Source of the DNA: Alitta virens
Taxonomy: Eukaryota; Annelida; Polychaeta; Phyllodocida; Nereididae
Assembly (NCBI GenBank): GCA_932294295.1
Contig: OW028577.1
Coordinates: forward strand, 5,979,501-6,043,500
Direction of reading: 5' to 3'
Length of the DNA: 64,000 nucleotides
How positions within the stretch are numbered: position 1 is the stretch's first letter; each line of letters begins with the position of its first letter. The notes below the pieces were generated by a model, which ran no database searches, was not told the origin of the DNA, and saw nothing but the letters and a program-made list of their open reading frames with translations. This document shows positions 1-12,286 of the stretch, piece after piece. A program made the position numbers and the translations under genes.

Positions 1-853
1 TATTAATCTGATGTATTTTAGTTCCAGAATTATGACCACCGCGACATTCAAATTTATGACCAATTCAAAGCCCTCCATTTACCCCAGAAATGCGACCATT
101 ATTCCATTATTCGCAGTACCCTCATGTCCCTGAAGTAGCAAATTTGGGTTATGTAATCCTACAGCATGACACATGTATGGGTTTGCATTTTCTATTGTTC
201 TCCATTGATTACACAATTCACAGCAGAGGTGAGTGATTGATTTGTAATTAAATCTTTGTGTACAGAGTTATCATCCCACTTCAGAATTACGACCACCCCG
301 ATATTACGACCGTTTAGGAGGTCCCAAGGGTCTTAATTGCGACTTTACCCTACATGCAGTTGCACGCCTAATTGCACATGCCATTTTACAGAACAGACTT
401 GATACAGATCTTCTACTATATTCAGTGGATATCAAGAAATGATCATAACTCTTTATTGAGTCCATCACCAGTTTTTATTGACTTTTGGCCAGCAAAATGA
501 ATAAATGTCCAAATATAATCGCATAAAAGTAGCAACAGTGATCATGTAAAATTAGACTATCAAACAAAAATACCGGATCCACACAGCAACGTCGATAAAG
601 AAATGTAAACAACAAATTAAATACAATTCAAATGCGCTATTAATTATATCATAAATTACAGAGCAATAACAGAATTCAATTTTGTTTTAATACTTACATA
701 GCAGATAAGTGTGCAGTTACTTGAATAAATACAAAAAATATGCAACATGAAATGAAGTAAAATACTGAAAAATGCATCAAAATTATTCAATATCTTTGAA
801 AGTGGTTAACTCGTCAATACAGAAGAGTTAAAGTTCACACTGACACATGTTTA
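1..853. other. CEP44 3' UTR and downstream DNA, no gene seen
   Basis: AT-rich sequence downstream of the minus-strand CEP44 stop codon. Two minus-strand AATAAA signals (plus strand tttatt at 452-457 and 474-479) could end the CEP44 transcript. At 24-60 and 281-312 there are two similar direct copies of a string beginning agaattaygaccacc. They may be parts of an old repeat, but no full element can be bounded. Confidence 0.5.
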
Positions 854-3800
854 TCAAACTTGTTCACTGGATACTTCTGCATTTCCGTTAATGTTTAACA
901 TCTTCTCAGTATCACTCAGCCTGAAAAGAGACAACAATTAATGTAGTTGTGGATTAAATAGAATTCTTTACTGAAATGTTATAATAAAAATAGTATAATG
1001 TCATTCAGCCCTATTGTAACAACAGGTTTTTCAGTAACATGTTACAGGAAAAAATGTGTTAGTTTTTTATTTTACATATTTAATTCAATTTATTAATTCA
1101 TTCAATGCATACCACTTACATTGTTGCAATTCTTTGTCTTTGGTTTAGCACCTTGGAGCTATTCTCTTGAGAGCTCTCCAGTCCAAATGAGTCAATCTCC
1201 ACTTTTCCCAAGTTCAGCTCACCAAAACTTGATGCATCTTTGGTCAGATATAGCGAACCCTGATCATAAAGTCTTGAGGTTAGCCTCTTTATTGGAATAG
1301 GAGAAGGGGATGATTCAAACTCCTCATGCAGATGAATAGATTTGAAGGCAGCTGCAATAAAAATCATTAATATGAAAGGGACCATCACATCGAATTCTGG
1401 TTAATTTCAACCCTAATTTCAACATGAAATTTTGAGGGCCTTATTGCCTTGTACATTGTTGTATTCACTATCTATGCTGAGGTCTCATTATGCATACATG
1501 AGAACAATTTTAACACAATGTTAACTAAATTCTAAATAATTTTTTTTTGGGGTTTTTTTTAAGCTCTAAAAAGGGGGTGGCAGTATATTTGAGATAGCAC
1601 CATATATATATATATACAGTACTTGACATCATTCAAATGAATCTTAGTTAGTTAAACCACAATAAAGAAAATAGACATTTACCAGTTTGTATTGGGGAGG
1701 AGGTTTTCTTGTCAGATTTCTTGCTTTCGTTTTCATCAGCAGTGATGTTTTCGGAGTCATTCTGTTGAGTGTTTTCGAGAGATTCATGAGGTTTTGCCAC
1801 GTTGCTTGTTCCAGTAAGCTCAGGCTCTTGAGTTACGCTATTTGCCAAATTTTGCTGCACACTTTCACCAGGAAATGATGCTGTTGCTTGCTTTATCACA
1901 TCTGGCTGAAATTAGATTCAAAGTATATATTTAAATACAGTACCTTTTCTGAAAGTTCAATCAAATTGTTAGTTTGCCCTTCAAAACTAATTAAATACAT
2001 CAAATATTACCTTGGCATCTAACATTGCCACTTTATGTTCCAGCACAGTCATTTTCGCCAATAGATTTTGTAACTTCAAAGGGTCAAAAGCATCATCACT
2101 TTCTCTTTCACTGAGAGGATCACCAGCTGGTTCAGACCGTTCTGTGGTACTCAGTCGGTCTTCAATCACATTCATCCGATCTTCAATACATACAATCTTG
2201 TTCTGGACTTCTTGCATTTGCTGCAAGATAAAATTTTCTCTTAAAAACAGTACACCGTTTCATAAGTAGGCATGTTTCAGCAAGCAGTCATTAACACACG
2301 AGCATAAAATCATTATATCATACACAATATAGGCAAAGCTGTGTGATTCATTGTAATTTTGGTTATTAAATCAATTTTAATAGTACATGTGTATCAAATC
2401 GAGTAATTACCTTAAGCATGTGGTTAAGTTGGCCAATATATTCATGTTTTTCCATGGTTGGGGCTCTGATATCCTTCACTGGTGGACAGGGTGTGGAAGC
2501 TATAATATTGATGGGCATGTGATCCACTGCAATATAGATGTGACGTAAAATTATATCACAGGGCTGCAACAACAGTTCACACGTAATTATTATAGTGACA
2601 TATACGCTAGAAATCATCTTAATGTACATTACTCACTGCAATCGGAACCATGAGTGTGTGTGAAATTTTTAGCAGGCGATAGACGAGGGATGGCAGACAG
2701 GTTCCTAACATCACTTGATGGGTCCCCAGATTCTTGAGAGCTATACCCAGGTAAACTAAAATCAACAGATCAATTTGATAGCAAAAAACAAGAAAAAGAA
2801 AAAAAGGGTGGGTAAATTCAAATCAAATAGAGTTATAAGATCTTGTCTCTGTAATATACCCACCTCTGACCTAGTGTTTCCTTGCTTTTTGTATCGACAG
2901 GTTTGGAATATGCCTTGGATTCATACTGTTTTACTTCTTTTAAATTTTCTGGAAAATGATCCATAAACACTTTGTTGGTAATTGTTATCAAGAAAGACAA
3001 TTGATATCTTACTTATATTTAACAAATTTCTTAATTAAAAGCTCAAGCGGTTTTAGTTTATGAATTTAGACACTTTTTCCATCCATCTTAATCAACTAAT
3101 AATGTAAGGAGGAGATCCTTTTACAATGACTTCCTCACTTGCTCTGGCTCACTCTATTTTAGTGAGTCTGACTCCAAGAACTCCATTTAAACATAGAACT
3201 GATTGTAATGATTCAGCTAACTGCAAGCAGTTATTACTGAATCAAAAATGAGAAATTAATAAATTCCTGAATTTTCCAGGGTTTAAGAGGATTGCTTACT
3301 TGGTGCTGTCCTGGTAAGCGCAGTAGATGGCTACAATTAAACAAATAATTAAGATGATATAATTTTATTACTTCAAATTGCAGCCACTTTAATTTGGACA
3401 CAGCAATAGTCGAATACTACAAACCTTCGTACTAGCTTTGGCGGTATGACTCATAGTGATTCCAACAGCACCAGCAGTTGCAACGACAGATGTCATATTG
3501 CTCTTGGGTTTTGCTAATTTTGGTTTCCTTGGGTGGCTGTCTTTGTGGAAATTCTTGATCAACCCAACAATTGTGTTGCACATGATCACTTTCTTCTCTG
3601 AATACCCAGCATTGAAAAATTGCTCCTTAGTTAGAGGCGGCTTGTATGCAAACAGTTCACGGAGAACCTACAAGACAATTCATTAACAAAATTGTGAAAC
3701 TATCCACATTTTATTACACGAAAGCTAATTTATAATTTTCCCGGGACAAATTGCATTACTCATAGGACACTATACAATTATGCAAAGTTTACACGTGAGA

Positions 3801-4725
3801 CATGAAGATATGTACGCCCGAAAATGTCAATATGTACCTGACATTTGAAGGTGTACAATGTACACCCTCAAAAGTGATATGTACCCTGTACATATCTCAT
3901 GTCTCACAATGTAACCATTGTGTAATTTTCTTAAACCACTGAACCCCAATATTTCTATAAGCTGTTTGAGGAAGGTGCCTTGTCAATGTTTCTTTTTTTT
4001 CTCTTTTTAATTTACGATTTTCGGGAAGAACAGTTTGTCTCATTGATAAATGACACATATACAAAAAGATGACAATTTCAGGTTTCAGAAAAAATTAAAA
4101 TTTAAAAAACCAGATATAAACTGCCAAAGTTATCAAAGAAAATTTAAAAGTAAGTCTTATCGTTTTCAGCCAACAAAGGTACTGCCTGCTCAACCCTGCT
4201 GGTCTTTACAAGTTACAACCTTGTGAGGTCATCAAGCACTCAATGACCTATCTGTATAATAACGTTACCGAACAATAGCTAACCGTTGTACATGAGGATT
4301 TGTACAATGGCGTACATAATGCTAAATTTCACTGGCGAGTGGTACAAATCAAATGGTCTGTCACATCAGGGAATCTTACCTTGTACATAGCTTCAATAAA
4401 TCTCATGTCTGATTTGCCCAACAATTCCACACCTATCTCTGATATCTTCTCTGCCAGACTTTTGCTGTAGTTCATCAAAACATGATGGTAGATGGGAAGA
4501 TATGCTTGAGGAATTCCACGGGATAATCTTAAAACAGAAAAGGGAACATTAAGTACAAATCATAAGTCCACAATATGTACTACAATGAAAGGAGAAAAGT
4601 ATTTTTCTGTAGGCTACTATTTAGCAGATCGAAACTAACTGTTCATAATCAGCTTCATGGAAATTAACTGCGCGAAGCTCAGACTGAAGTTTTCCAAGAT
4701 TATTCTTGATGTCGCCTGTTGCCAT
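854..4725 (-). CDS. CEP44: CEP44, centrosomal protein of 44 kDa (11 coding exons)
   Basis: In animals CEP44 binds the inner wall of new centrioles and is needed for centriole-to-centrosome conversion. Coding exons in transcript order: 4725-4640, 4527-4380, 3667-3425, 3330-3300, 2948-2864, 2755-2637, 2526-2411, 2220-2011, 1905-1683, 1351-1120 and 920-854. All junctions are GT/AG and phase-consistent, giving 519 residues. The N-terminal CEP44 domain spans about residues 5-130 and includes the family-like stretches VELLGKSDMRFIEAMYK and FAYKPPLTKEQFFNAGYSEK. Two heptad-rich stretches near residues 277-346 predict a coiled coil, and the tail is acidic and serine-rich. The start is the first ATG after an acceptor at 4736 (MATGDIK), so a noncoding 5' exon must lie upstream. 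The donor chosen at 2863 (gtgggt) keeps frame; a nearby alternative at 2867-2868 is less likely. The gene is divergent from GCNA. Confidence 0.93.
3772..3925. repeat. Foldback/MITE-like element in CEP44 intron
   Basis: The left arm holds gtgagacatgaagatatgtac and the right arm holds its near complement gtacatatctcatgtctcac. Weaker pairing continues outward (acaattatg against cattgtgtaat). The centre carries several tatgtac/gtgtac strings. There is no coding capacity. It is a short nonautonomous inverted-repeat element; the family is not identified. Confidence 0.5.
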
Positions 4726-4899
4726 GTCTGCAAATCTGAAAAGTATAAACGGTATAAATGAGGACATTGGGGACTTTCACCACATGCTTGGACATTTTTA
4801 ACTTGCATTTATTTCATGGGCGTTAATTGTTTTCTCGATCATCTTACAAAGAAATTAGCAGCAATTTTGGATAGTACCTTAACCTAAACTGTAATGCTC

Positions 4900-5110
4900 C
4901 CACCAACTATAACCATGTGACCTGTGCATGGCCAGGGTGCACCTCTGAGACACCTTTCAAGAATGATGCTGACGAAGAATACTATGCACAGCAATGGACT
5001 CCACCAGGTTAACGCTACAGCCATCACAGCACTAGCCAAACTTGAGCAGGTACAGAGCGAAGCACTTAGACTGATCACGGGCTGCTAGACTCCCTGCCTG
5101 TGTGATATCC
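4900..5110 (+). pseudogene. Decayed non-LTR retrotransposon reverse-transcriptase fragment
   Basis: Reading 5008-5087 on the plus strand gives residues ending ALAKLEQVQSEALRLITGC and then a stop. The K-L-x-x-V-Q-x-x-A-L-R-L-I-T-G pattern is typical of the region after the polymerase domain in many LINE reverse transcriptases. No catalytic motif remains nearby and the frame is broken on both sides. It lies in the 5' UTR intron of CEP44, antisense to that gene. It is a dead remnant; the clade cannot be assigned. Confidence 0.55.
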
Positions 5111-5459
5111 TTCGCTACTGGCAAGGTTGGAAAATTTATAAAATCAGAATAAATTCCAAACAATCAGAATTGCTGACTAATGTGTTTAATATACATAGTG
5201 AAGTCACGAAGTCAAACCGCCCATCATGTGGACCCAACAGGGGAGTCACTGTTTTTGTGTCAGAATTTTTTCTTGCATGACTTAGAGCATGCAATTGTGA
5301 TGTGGTCCATTGTGACATCACAATCAGTCAGGTATAGTGACATCACCATAATCGAGGTGTAACTAGGCACTGGTAAAGTCAGATTAGATCAGTATTATCA
5401 TGATTTTTGGAAAAATACAGGTTTTGCACAAAAAAGAGGCCAACAAAATTTACCAGGCT

Positions 5460-6130
5460 GGAGACGCGAGACGGACGCGGGCGAATGGCTGAGAGCTTAG
5501 TTGTCTAAGGTTGAGAGACAGGCTCACCGAGTCGACGATTTTGCGTGTCGACGAATTGACTCCATACCACCGCCGGGTGTCGCCGGGTTGACTGGCACAA
5601 ACTTAAACATGAGCTAACATGTCCCACATACCTCTCTACATCCTAATAAACATTGTATACTCGTACAATGGATCCGAAAGTCCGCTGGTTCAACCCAAGG
5701 AAGGGCAACCACGCAGAAAAGGGAGGGGGAGGGGGGACTCGATCGGGACAGAACTCCGGCATTTCCCCGGCGTCAACTCTCCGGCGGCTGCATGGAACCG
5801 GGCGATCTCTGTCACACGTCTGCAATCGATGACTCAAGATTGCCAATTTAATGGTCTCACTACACTGACATAGTATTCTACCTGAACTAAGACATTCTAA
5901 AAAGAGTTACAAACCTTGGTTACCCGCCAATATTTAATTCTGGCCAAAAATAACACACGAAGCTGCACGGGCAGAGAGTGGCCAGTCAGGCGGAACCGGA
6001 AATGCGTAATCACTCTGGCGGCGATTTGAATAAACTAGGTCAACATCGAGCACGAGATTGCTGGAACGTCTCCAAACAAAAAACTGATTTTAACAGCTTG
6101 TAAATCAGCTTTCTGTGCTGTCCATTGGTG
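5460..6130. promoter_or_regulatory. CpG-rich divergent promoter region of CEP44 and GCNA
   Basis: This interval lies between the head-to-head genes CEP44 (minus) and GCNA (plus) and is clearly richer in CpG than its AT-rich surroundings, for example near 5460-5590, 5740-5820 and 5965-6030. It includes an ETS-like ACCGGAAAT at 5995-6003 and an inverted CCAAT box (attgg) at 6124-6128. Both genes have a splice acceptor just before their start codon (4736 on minus, 6946-6948 on plus). Their noncoding first exons and start sites should therefore lie here or close by. Exact start sites cannot be read from sequence. Confidence 0.5.
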
Positions 6131-6948
6131 CATAGGTATAAATTAAGTATTCGTCAATTAGTTAGACTAGTTTTTAGTAGTTGTTTGTGAGACAGGAACA
6201 GAGAATCAGCTTCTGACTGCTACGTAACATTCATTACTTGACTCAATGTCGATGCAATGTTTACATTTTGTTATTAAGACTCTGGTCATGCAGTGGTCAC
6301 TGCAGCCTTAGGCCATAGCGCAAGTCCCAACTATCGTTGGGGGCTTGGAGGCCAGTCTACTGCCTATACTATAGCTCAGATATCTACAGTAATGAAAAGT
6401 ACATGTATATAGCAACACGATATCACCAGAAAACCGCTAAAAAGGTCTGTGGTCTGACTGACTTTAATTTTTCATCCAATGATGCCATTCTTTACTAACA
6501 ACATATGATTGTTATTGACATGAATATTATATATACATATTTTAAATACACTTCTAGCAAAGGTATAAATGTGTACAATTGGAAATAAAAAGACATGAGT
6601 TAAATAGCATTATATATACATGTTTATTGCATTTTCATTTTTTTCTTGGTGTTACCTAAGTAATTAGATGGGCTTAGTGCAGTAAGTCAAGCTTGCTTGA
6701 TGTTCATGATATAGCTTTCATTGTGCTGATTCGATCAACATTAATTGCTGCACAATACAGTATAATACATAATTGTGGCTTGGGTGGATACAAATAATTT
6801 ACAAATGCCAAGAGCTGGCACAAGAAATGAAGAAGACTGTTTAAGGGACAACAAGGGCATTTACATGATAGCCGTATAAAAGATTGTGTATTTAATTATA
6901 GTAACAAGTTTCATAAATATCTCTGAATATGCTATTTTATTTTTTCAG
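6131..6948 (+). other. Probable 5' UTR intron of GCNA, no gene seen
   Basis: AT-rich sequence ending in a good acceptor, a T-rich tract then cag at 6946-6948, just upstream of the GCNA start codon. Its donor is not certain; a gtataa near 6137 is one candidate. Nothing else is recognised. Confidence 0.45.
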
Positions 6949-6970
6949 ATTGTTAATTCCACATTCGACT

Positions 6971-9900
6971 ATGGAGGGCAAGCGAACTAAGAAAAAACTG
7001 AATACAAAATTGCATACATTAATGAACTTTTCCCCTGAGAAGGATGAACCAATTAAGGACAGAAAAGAAAAGCACAAGCAAGCACTGAAAACCGTACATC
7101 TTAACATGCAAGAAAACCCCAAAACGGATCTAAATCCATCTCACTCAGAAACTTCCAATGTGTTTCACAAAGATGATAAAGACTTTGGTTCAAATGAAAA
7201 CAAATTAAATTTTCCTGGTCAGAGCCAAACTGCTGAATTTGCTAAGAAGAGCAAGAAAATCCAAGGACAGGATGAATTCAATCCCATGACCTTGGATGTG
7301 AAACATCCTCCTGCTTTTGTGACACCTACAAAACAACCTGGACAGTCCAGCTGTGGTAGTGTTAAGAAGTCCGCCAGTAAACTGAGTTTGTCACACAAGA
7401 AGAAATTAACTGCCATATCAGTCAAGTCATCTTTAGAGGAGTCATCTATGAAAAATATCTCCAAAGATGCGACAAAGTGTAACCCAGATACAGTTGACCA
7501 GCTGAGCAAGAGATTAGAAAAGCTGTTATCAGCTAGTTCAAAAGAATCAAAGGAAAAACCTTGCAAGAAAAAGATCAAGAAAACACAAAAAATGTATTTG
7601 GAACAGTCTGTAATGTTGACAGACTCTGATGGACAAATGTCCGATGACAGTGTAAAAAGCAGTGATTTCGGGAACTGCAAACCTAGTGCAACTAACAAGG
7701 CAGTGGAAGATAAGGAACTGTCAAGACATGCAGTGCAGAAACGAACAGAATGTAAACAACCAGGAAAAAATCAATCCAACCAACAAATATGCAGAAAACA
7801 GGACACATCTTTTGATGATTTTAAATTGCCAGAACCGCCAAAACGAACAGAGAAAATTTACTCCAAACAGAAATCTAAGGCACCTGCTGTTCAGAAAAAA
7901 GGGAGTAAAGTGGTGAAGAAGAAACTGCGGACACTCCATGAAATAGATTTTTTCTCCTCTTCTTCTGATGAAGAAGTTATGCCAAAGTCTGCTGTAAGTG
8001 ACTCTGTCCATTCTACCAAAGAGAATGTGAATATCAGCAGCAAAACTACAGACATGAATGTGACTGTTGACATGTTGACGGCTAGACTAGATTCCTTACT
8101 GAAAAAGCCCGGAAGGAAGGGGACTAAAAAGACCAAGAAAAAAACTGACCAACCAAATTCAGATCACATATCTACAGGAATGAATTTGCCGGGAGATAAA
8201 GAAAATCAACTATCTGAGTCTGTCTCGAGCACGGCAAGTGGAAGAAATCGGGTGTCGTCTTCAGAGGATGACCATGTCTTTCTTGGAAACCATGACTATC
8301 AGGCACATGCAGTTAAGGATGTCAGTTTGCAAGTCTCAATGAACAGTTCAAAATATTCTGAATCATCACTCAATAACAGCGTAGACAGCAAGTCATCAGA
8401 TGATATGAGAACACCGTCCGTGTCTTCTAAGGATGGCTCATTTCAACATCCTACCATGGATGATGCAAGCGATGAGGTTTCACCACAGCCTGACGCAAAA
8501 GAGATTTCACTACAAGTGTCTTTAAGTCAGAGCAGTACAGCAGAATCCAATGATGAACCTCAACATGATGAAAGGGATTCGGGAATGTCGTATGATCCAG
8601 AGCAAGTCAGCAGTTCAAGCATTGATGAAGAGTCCAATTCTACTGAAAGAAATAAACAAAAGAGTGATGAAACAGAGAAAAGTGACAATGATTTGATTTA
8701 CGACCAGAGTGACAAAGCAAAGTCTCCTTTGCAAATGCCTCCTTTTAGTGGAGATCGCAAACCTAGGGAGACTGCTGCTGAGATCAGCAGTTGCTCAAGT
8801 AGTTCCAAACATTCATCAAATTCTCCTGATAACAGCATTTACATCACTCCACCTGATGCCAAACCATCTTTGGAGAGCACAGCAATTGGCGATGCCCTTG
8901 ATGTGAAATTCAGCGATCTGAACCTCCACGTGTCTCGGATAAGTTCTGAGAGTAACCAAAGCCGTTGGTCAAAATCTCCTAATGCTGCGAATGCAAGAAA
9001 AATGATGGCTGATGACCCAACAGCTGCAGTACCTTCATATGTTCCTGATTCGGACTCAGATGAATCTGTGGCTTCCAGCAATAGAGGCAGTAGGAAAAGA
9101 AGCAGTAGCGATAAAACCAATTCACCGCAAGATGTGCCAGGATCTCCTTGCATGAATGAAAGGTAGGTACTAAGGATTTTGTGAAGTTTCTTTGCACTTT
9201 GCAAAAATATGGTAAAAGATTCTTATGATTCTTTTAATTTTTCAGTGGTCCCACAGTTATTTCAGACAGCGAGGATGAAGATTTTGAAAAATGTAAATTT
9301 TAAAGTTGGATTTGAAAGTGATGTTTTCAGTGAACTTATTTTGAAATTTATCAAAATTTATGTAATTTTTTTTTTTTTTTTACATAAATATAAATGCAGT
9401 TATTTTCAAATAATGATCCACTTTCTTTCAGTTCTGAGTGTCGTGAAACAGAAGCCTGTGAAAGCGAAAGATGTTGAACCTCGTAAAAATTCTGAAAGTG
9501 ACCAAAGGTTAGTCTTTACACATGGCAATCAATTGGATTGAACATAGCACTACTGGCAGAAAATGCTACTGGTTTTAACCACCAAATCTGTGATGAATTT
9601 TTACTACACTAATTATTTGTACTTTGCAGTATGGATGATTTCATCATTCCTGATTCAGAAGTGGAGAGTGATGAAGATGACAGTATGCTACACAGGTGTG
9701 AAATGTCATTGATTAATTATGTCAGAATTATTTCAAACAGTGTGTGCATTATTATATTTTAAAAACGTATTATCAACACACTTGTTGTGACTTGAACCTT
9801 TCTAATAAGGCCTAATATGGTTCCAGGCCAGAGTACTTGAATAATGAAATGGCCTAATAGCTAAGTCATAATATATTGGACCATAATATTATAGATTGGA

Positions 9901-12286
9901 TATTTCCTAGTCTTCATGGAATAACTGTTATTGAAGATGAAATTCTAGGGTACACTTTTGTGCAACGTGTTGAGGATTTCATTTGGTGTTTCTAGAAAAG
10001 TGGACGCAGGCAACTCCAGTAACTCCATCAATTGGGAAGATGCTGAAGAGGGCAGCGTTGATGAAAGTGATGTGGATGATGATGGGGACAGTGACTTCTG
10101 CATCGCTGAAGACAAACCAAGCTCATCCAGCAGCAGTGAAACTGAAGCAGACAACGATGTGTTTAAAAGTGCAGTGAAGACACCGAAGCCAAAGTTTACA
10201 TTCGATGACAGCTCTGATGAAGAACTGTCCCCGACTGGCATAAAAGAGAAATATTTCACACCTCAAGTTAAATTAAAGAAAGACAGGGGCATTGCGAAAG
10301 ATCTTGATGGTGCACTTTTCAAGACTCCAATGTATGTACCGAAAAAGAAATTTCCCTCATCTGAAACCCCTAACCATTCGCCTATTTATCCTATAAGCAG
10401 AGGTATGCTGTGTTGCTTATTGCTTGTTGATCTCTAATTCTTCATATTATTAGCAGTACTTACACATATTATTTATATGAAAATTTATTTTGATACATTT
10501 TCAGGGGGAATGACAACTTATCCTAGTTCAGTTCCTGCCAAATGCCGAACTGAACCAAAAAGACTTGAAAAAAGGCCGCAATCTGATGGCGGCACAGAGA
10601 GCTTCTTGAAATCTTTATCATCTGATTTGCCTTCTCATCATCGTCACCATGATGCTGTCAAGTAAGTTTGAAAACTAAAAAGGTAGCTTCAGGACTGCAC
10701 GACTATTTCAAAGCATATGATCAGAATGTGTAACTTTCATGTCAATAACTGGATGATATACAATATATCATTTAAAATTCTTGCAGGTATGTTTCAAGTT
10801 TCAAGACTAACCGAGCTGAACTAACTCAGAAGCTGTTTGTGCTCTATAACAATACAGTATTTGAAAACAAGGTTTGTCCAATCAAGTTTTTGCCTGTAAT
10901 TCATAAAATCGAAAACTATGAGAAGATTTAAATCTGTACAACTACAAGTGAACTTGGCTGCTCTTATTTCAGATGCCATCAAATATGGAGGTGATCTGGA
11001 ATAACAGACTCAACAAAACCGCAGGAAGGTGTCGGAGCAAAAGAGATCGATCCGCTGCAAATGGAAGAGTTTCTAAAGTTGAGCTCTCTACTAAAGTCTG
11101 TGATTCTGCAGGTATGAAAATAAATTGTCCTCAAACATCGTAAAAACGTAATATAAAGTTGTCAAAATATCCATTATTAAAAAAAGGGTTTAGTGCAGTA
11201 TAGCGGACTGAAATATATGCCCATATTTGGCATTCATTATAAATTAAATTGTTATCAAATATTTTACAAGTTTGAAGTTCTAGCACAATTGAAATAATAT
11301 TTAGTGTAGAATAGCAGGGGTTTGGGGGCGGTAGCCCCCTAGAAAAGCAAAAATAAAGTCTGTCTTTACCGTGAATATGAAAACCGCCGTCCTAACTACA
11401 TTATTTTGTGACGTCATAAACTGATTTCAAGCACTTTTACGTCATAGGCCAGGCAAAGAGGCTCGTTAAATATGGTCATAAATCTGGGACCGCTATACTG
11501 CACTTTTTCTTAAAAGTATAATTCAAATATGGACTTCAACTAATTTGTGCATGAGACTATTGGAAGAATTTATTATCTTACAAATCTTTTTTTGATTTCA
11601 GAGAGGGTACGAGACACTTTAATTCATGAAATGTGTCATGCTGCTGTTTGGTTGATTCACGGAGAACATGGAGGACATGGGCCTTTGTGGAAAGCTTTGT
11701 AAGTTCTGGACTTACTGAACTATCAGTTTATGAATGCATGAATTTGGGTATCTTACCATATTGTCTATTTGATTCCCAATAACCTCAGGGAAAATACATT
11801 TACATCTTTCAGTGCAATCAAGGCTGCAAGAACCCACCCTGAACTCCCTCCGATTTCCAGATGTCATGCCTATGACATTGCATACAAGTTCACGTACAGA
11901 TGCACAAACTGTAGTTACCAGTAAGACAAGTTCTTCATCATTACATTTCTATATAATTTCTATCACATGGTATATTATATATATTACAAAGAGATAGAAT
12001 TTTGAGACTTGTGATATTGATTTGTTTCAGGTTTGGACGTCATTCTAAATCTTTGGACTTGGACAGAAAAGTTTGTGGGCATTGCAGAGGGAGATTTGAA
12101 GTGTTGGTTAATTCACAGACCTCGTCTGGTCAAACAACACCACGTCCTTTGCGCACTCCCAGTAAATTTGCTCTGTTTGTGAAGGAAAATTATGGTTCTT
12201 TGAAAAAGGAAAACAGAGATGCCAATCACAAAGACGTTATGCAAATGCTAAGTCAAAAATATTCACGGACAAGCCTTGAGAGCTGA
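6971..12286 (+). CDS. GCNA: GCNA/ACRC, germ cell nuclear acidic protein with SprT domain (11 coding exons)
   Basis: GCNA proteins act in germ-cell nuclei, where they limit DNA-protein crosslinks and replication damage. Exons: 6971-9162, 9246-9292, 9432-9507, 9630-9695, 9996-10402, 10505-10661, 10787-10871, 10973-11111, 11602-11698, 11813-11920 and 12031-12286; all junctions keep phase (1209 residues). Residues 1-980 are disordered, rich in S, D, E and K, with SUMO-interaction-like strings such as PTVISDSEDED and DDFIIPDSE. The SprT domain begins near 983 and carries HEMCH at 1065-1069, with a likely third zinc ligand in GHGPLW at 1082. A zinc ribbon follows with CTNC and CGHC pairs. The tail (TPSKFALFVKENYG onward) resembles the start of an HMG box, as in non-mammalian GCNA. 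The open frame reaches upstream to 6929, but that part is intron, so MEGKRTKKK is the start. Confidence 0.93.
11192..11504. mobile_element. MITE with perfect 15-bp terminal inverted repeats, in a GCNA intron
   Basis: agtgcagtatagcgg at 11192-11206 is exactly complementary to ccgctatactgcact at 11490-11504. The body of about 280 bp has no coding capacity. It lies in the intron between GCNA exons ending at 11111 and starting at 11602. No clear target-site duplication is visible, so the superfamily is not assigned. Confidence 0.7.

Noticed and set aside
6929..6970. Upstream start giving a 14-residue longer GCNA N-terminus (MLFYFF...)
   Set aside because: This stretch contains the polypyrimidine tract and acceptor cag at 6946-6948, so it is intron plus a short 5' UTR. 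The ATG at 6971 is the first in the exon.
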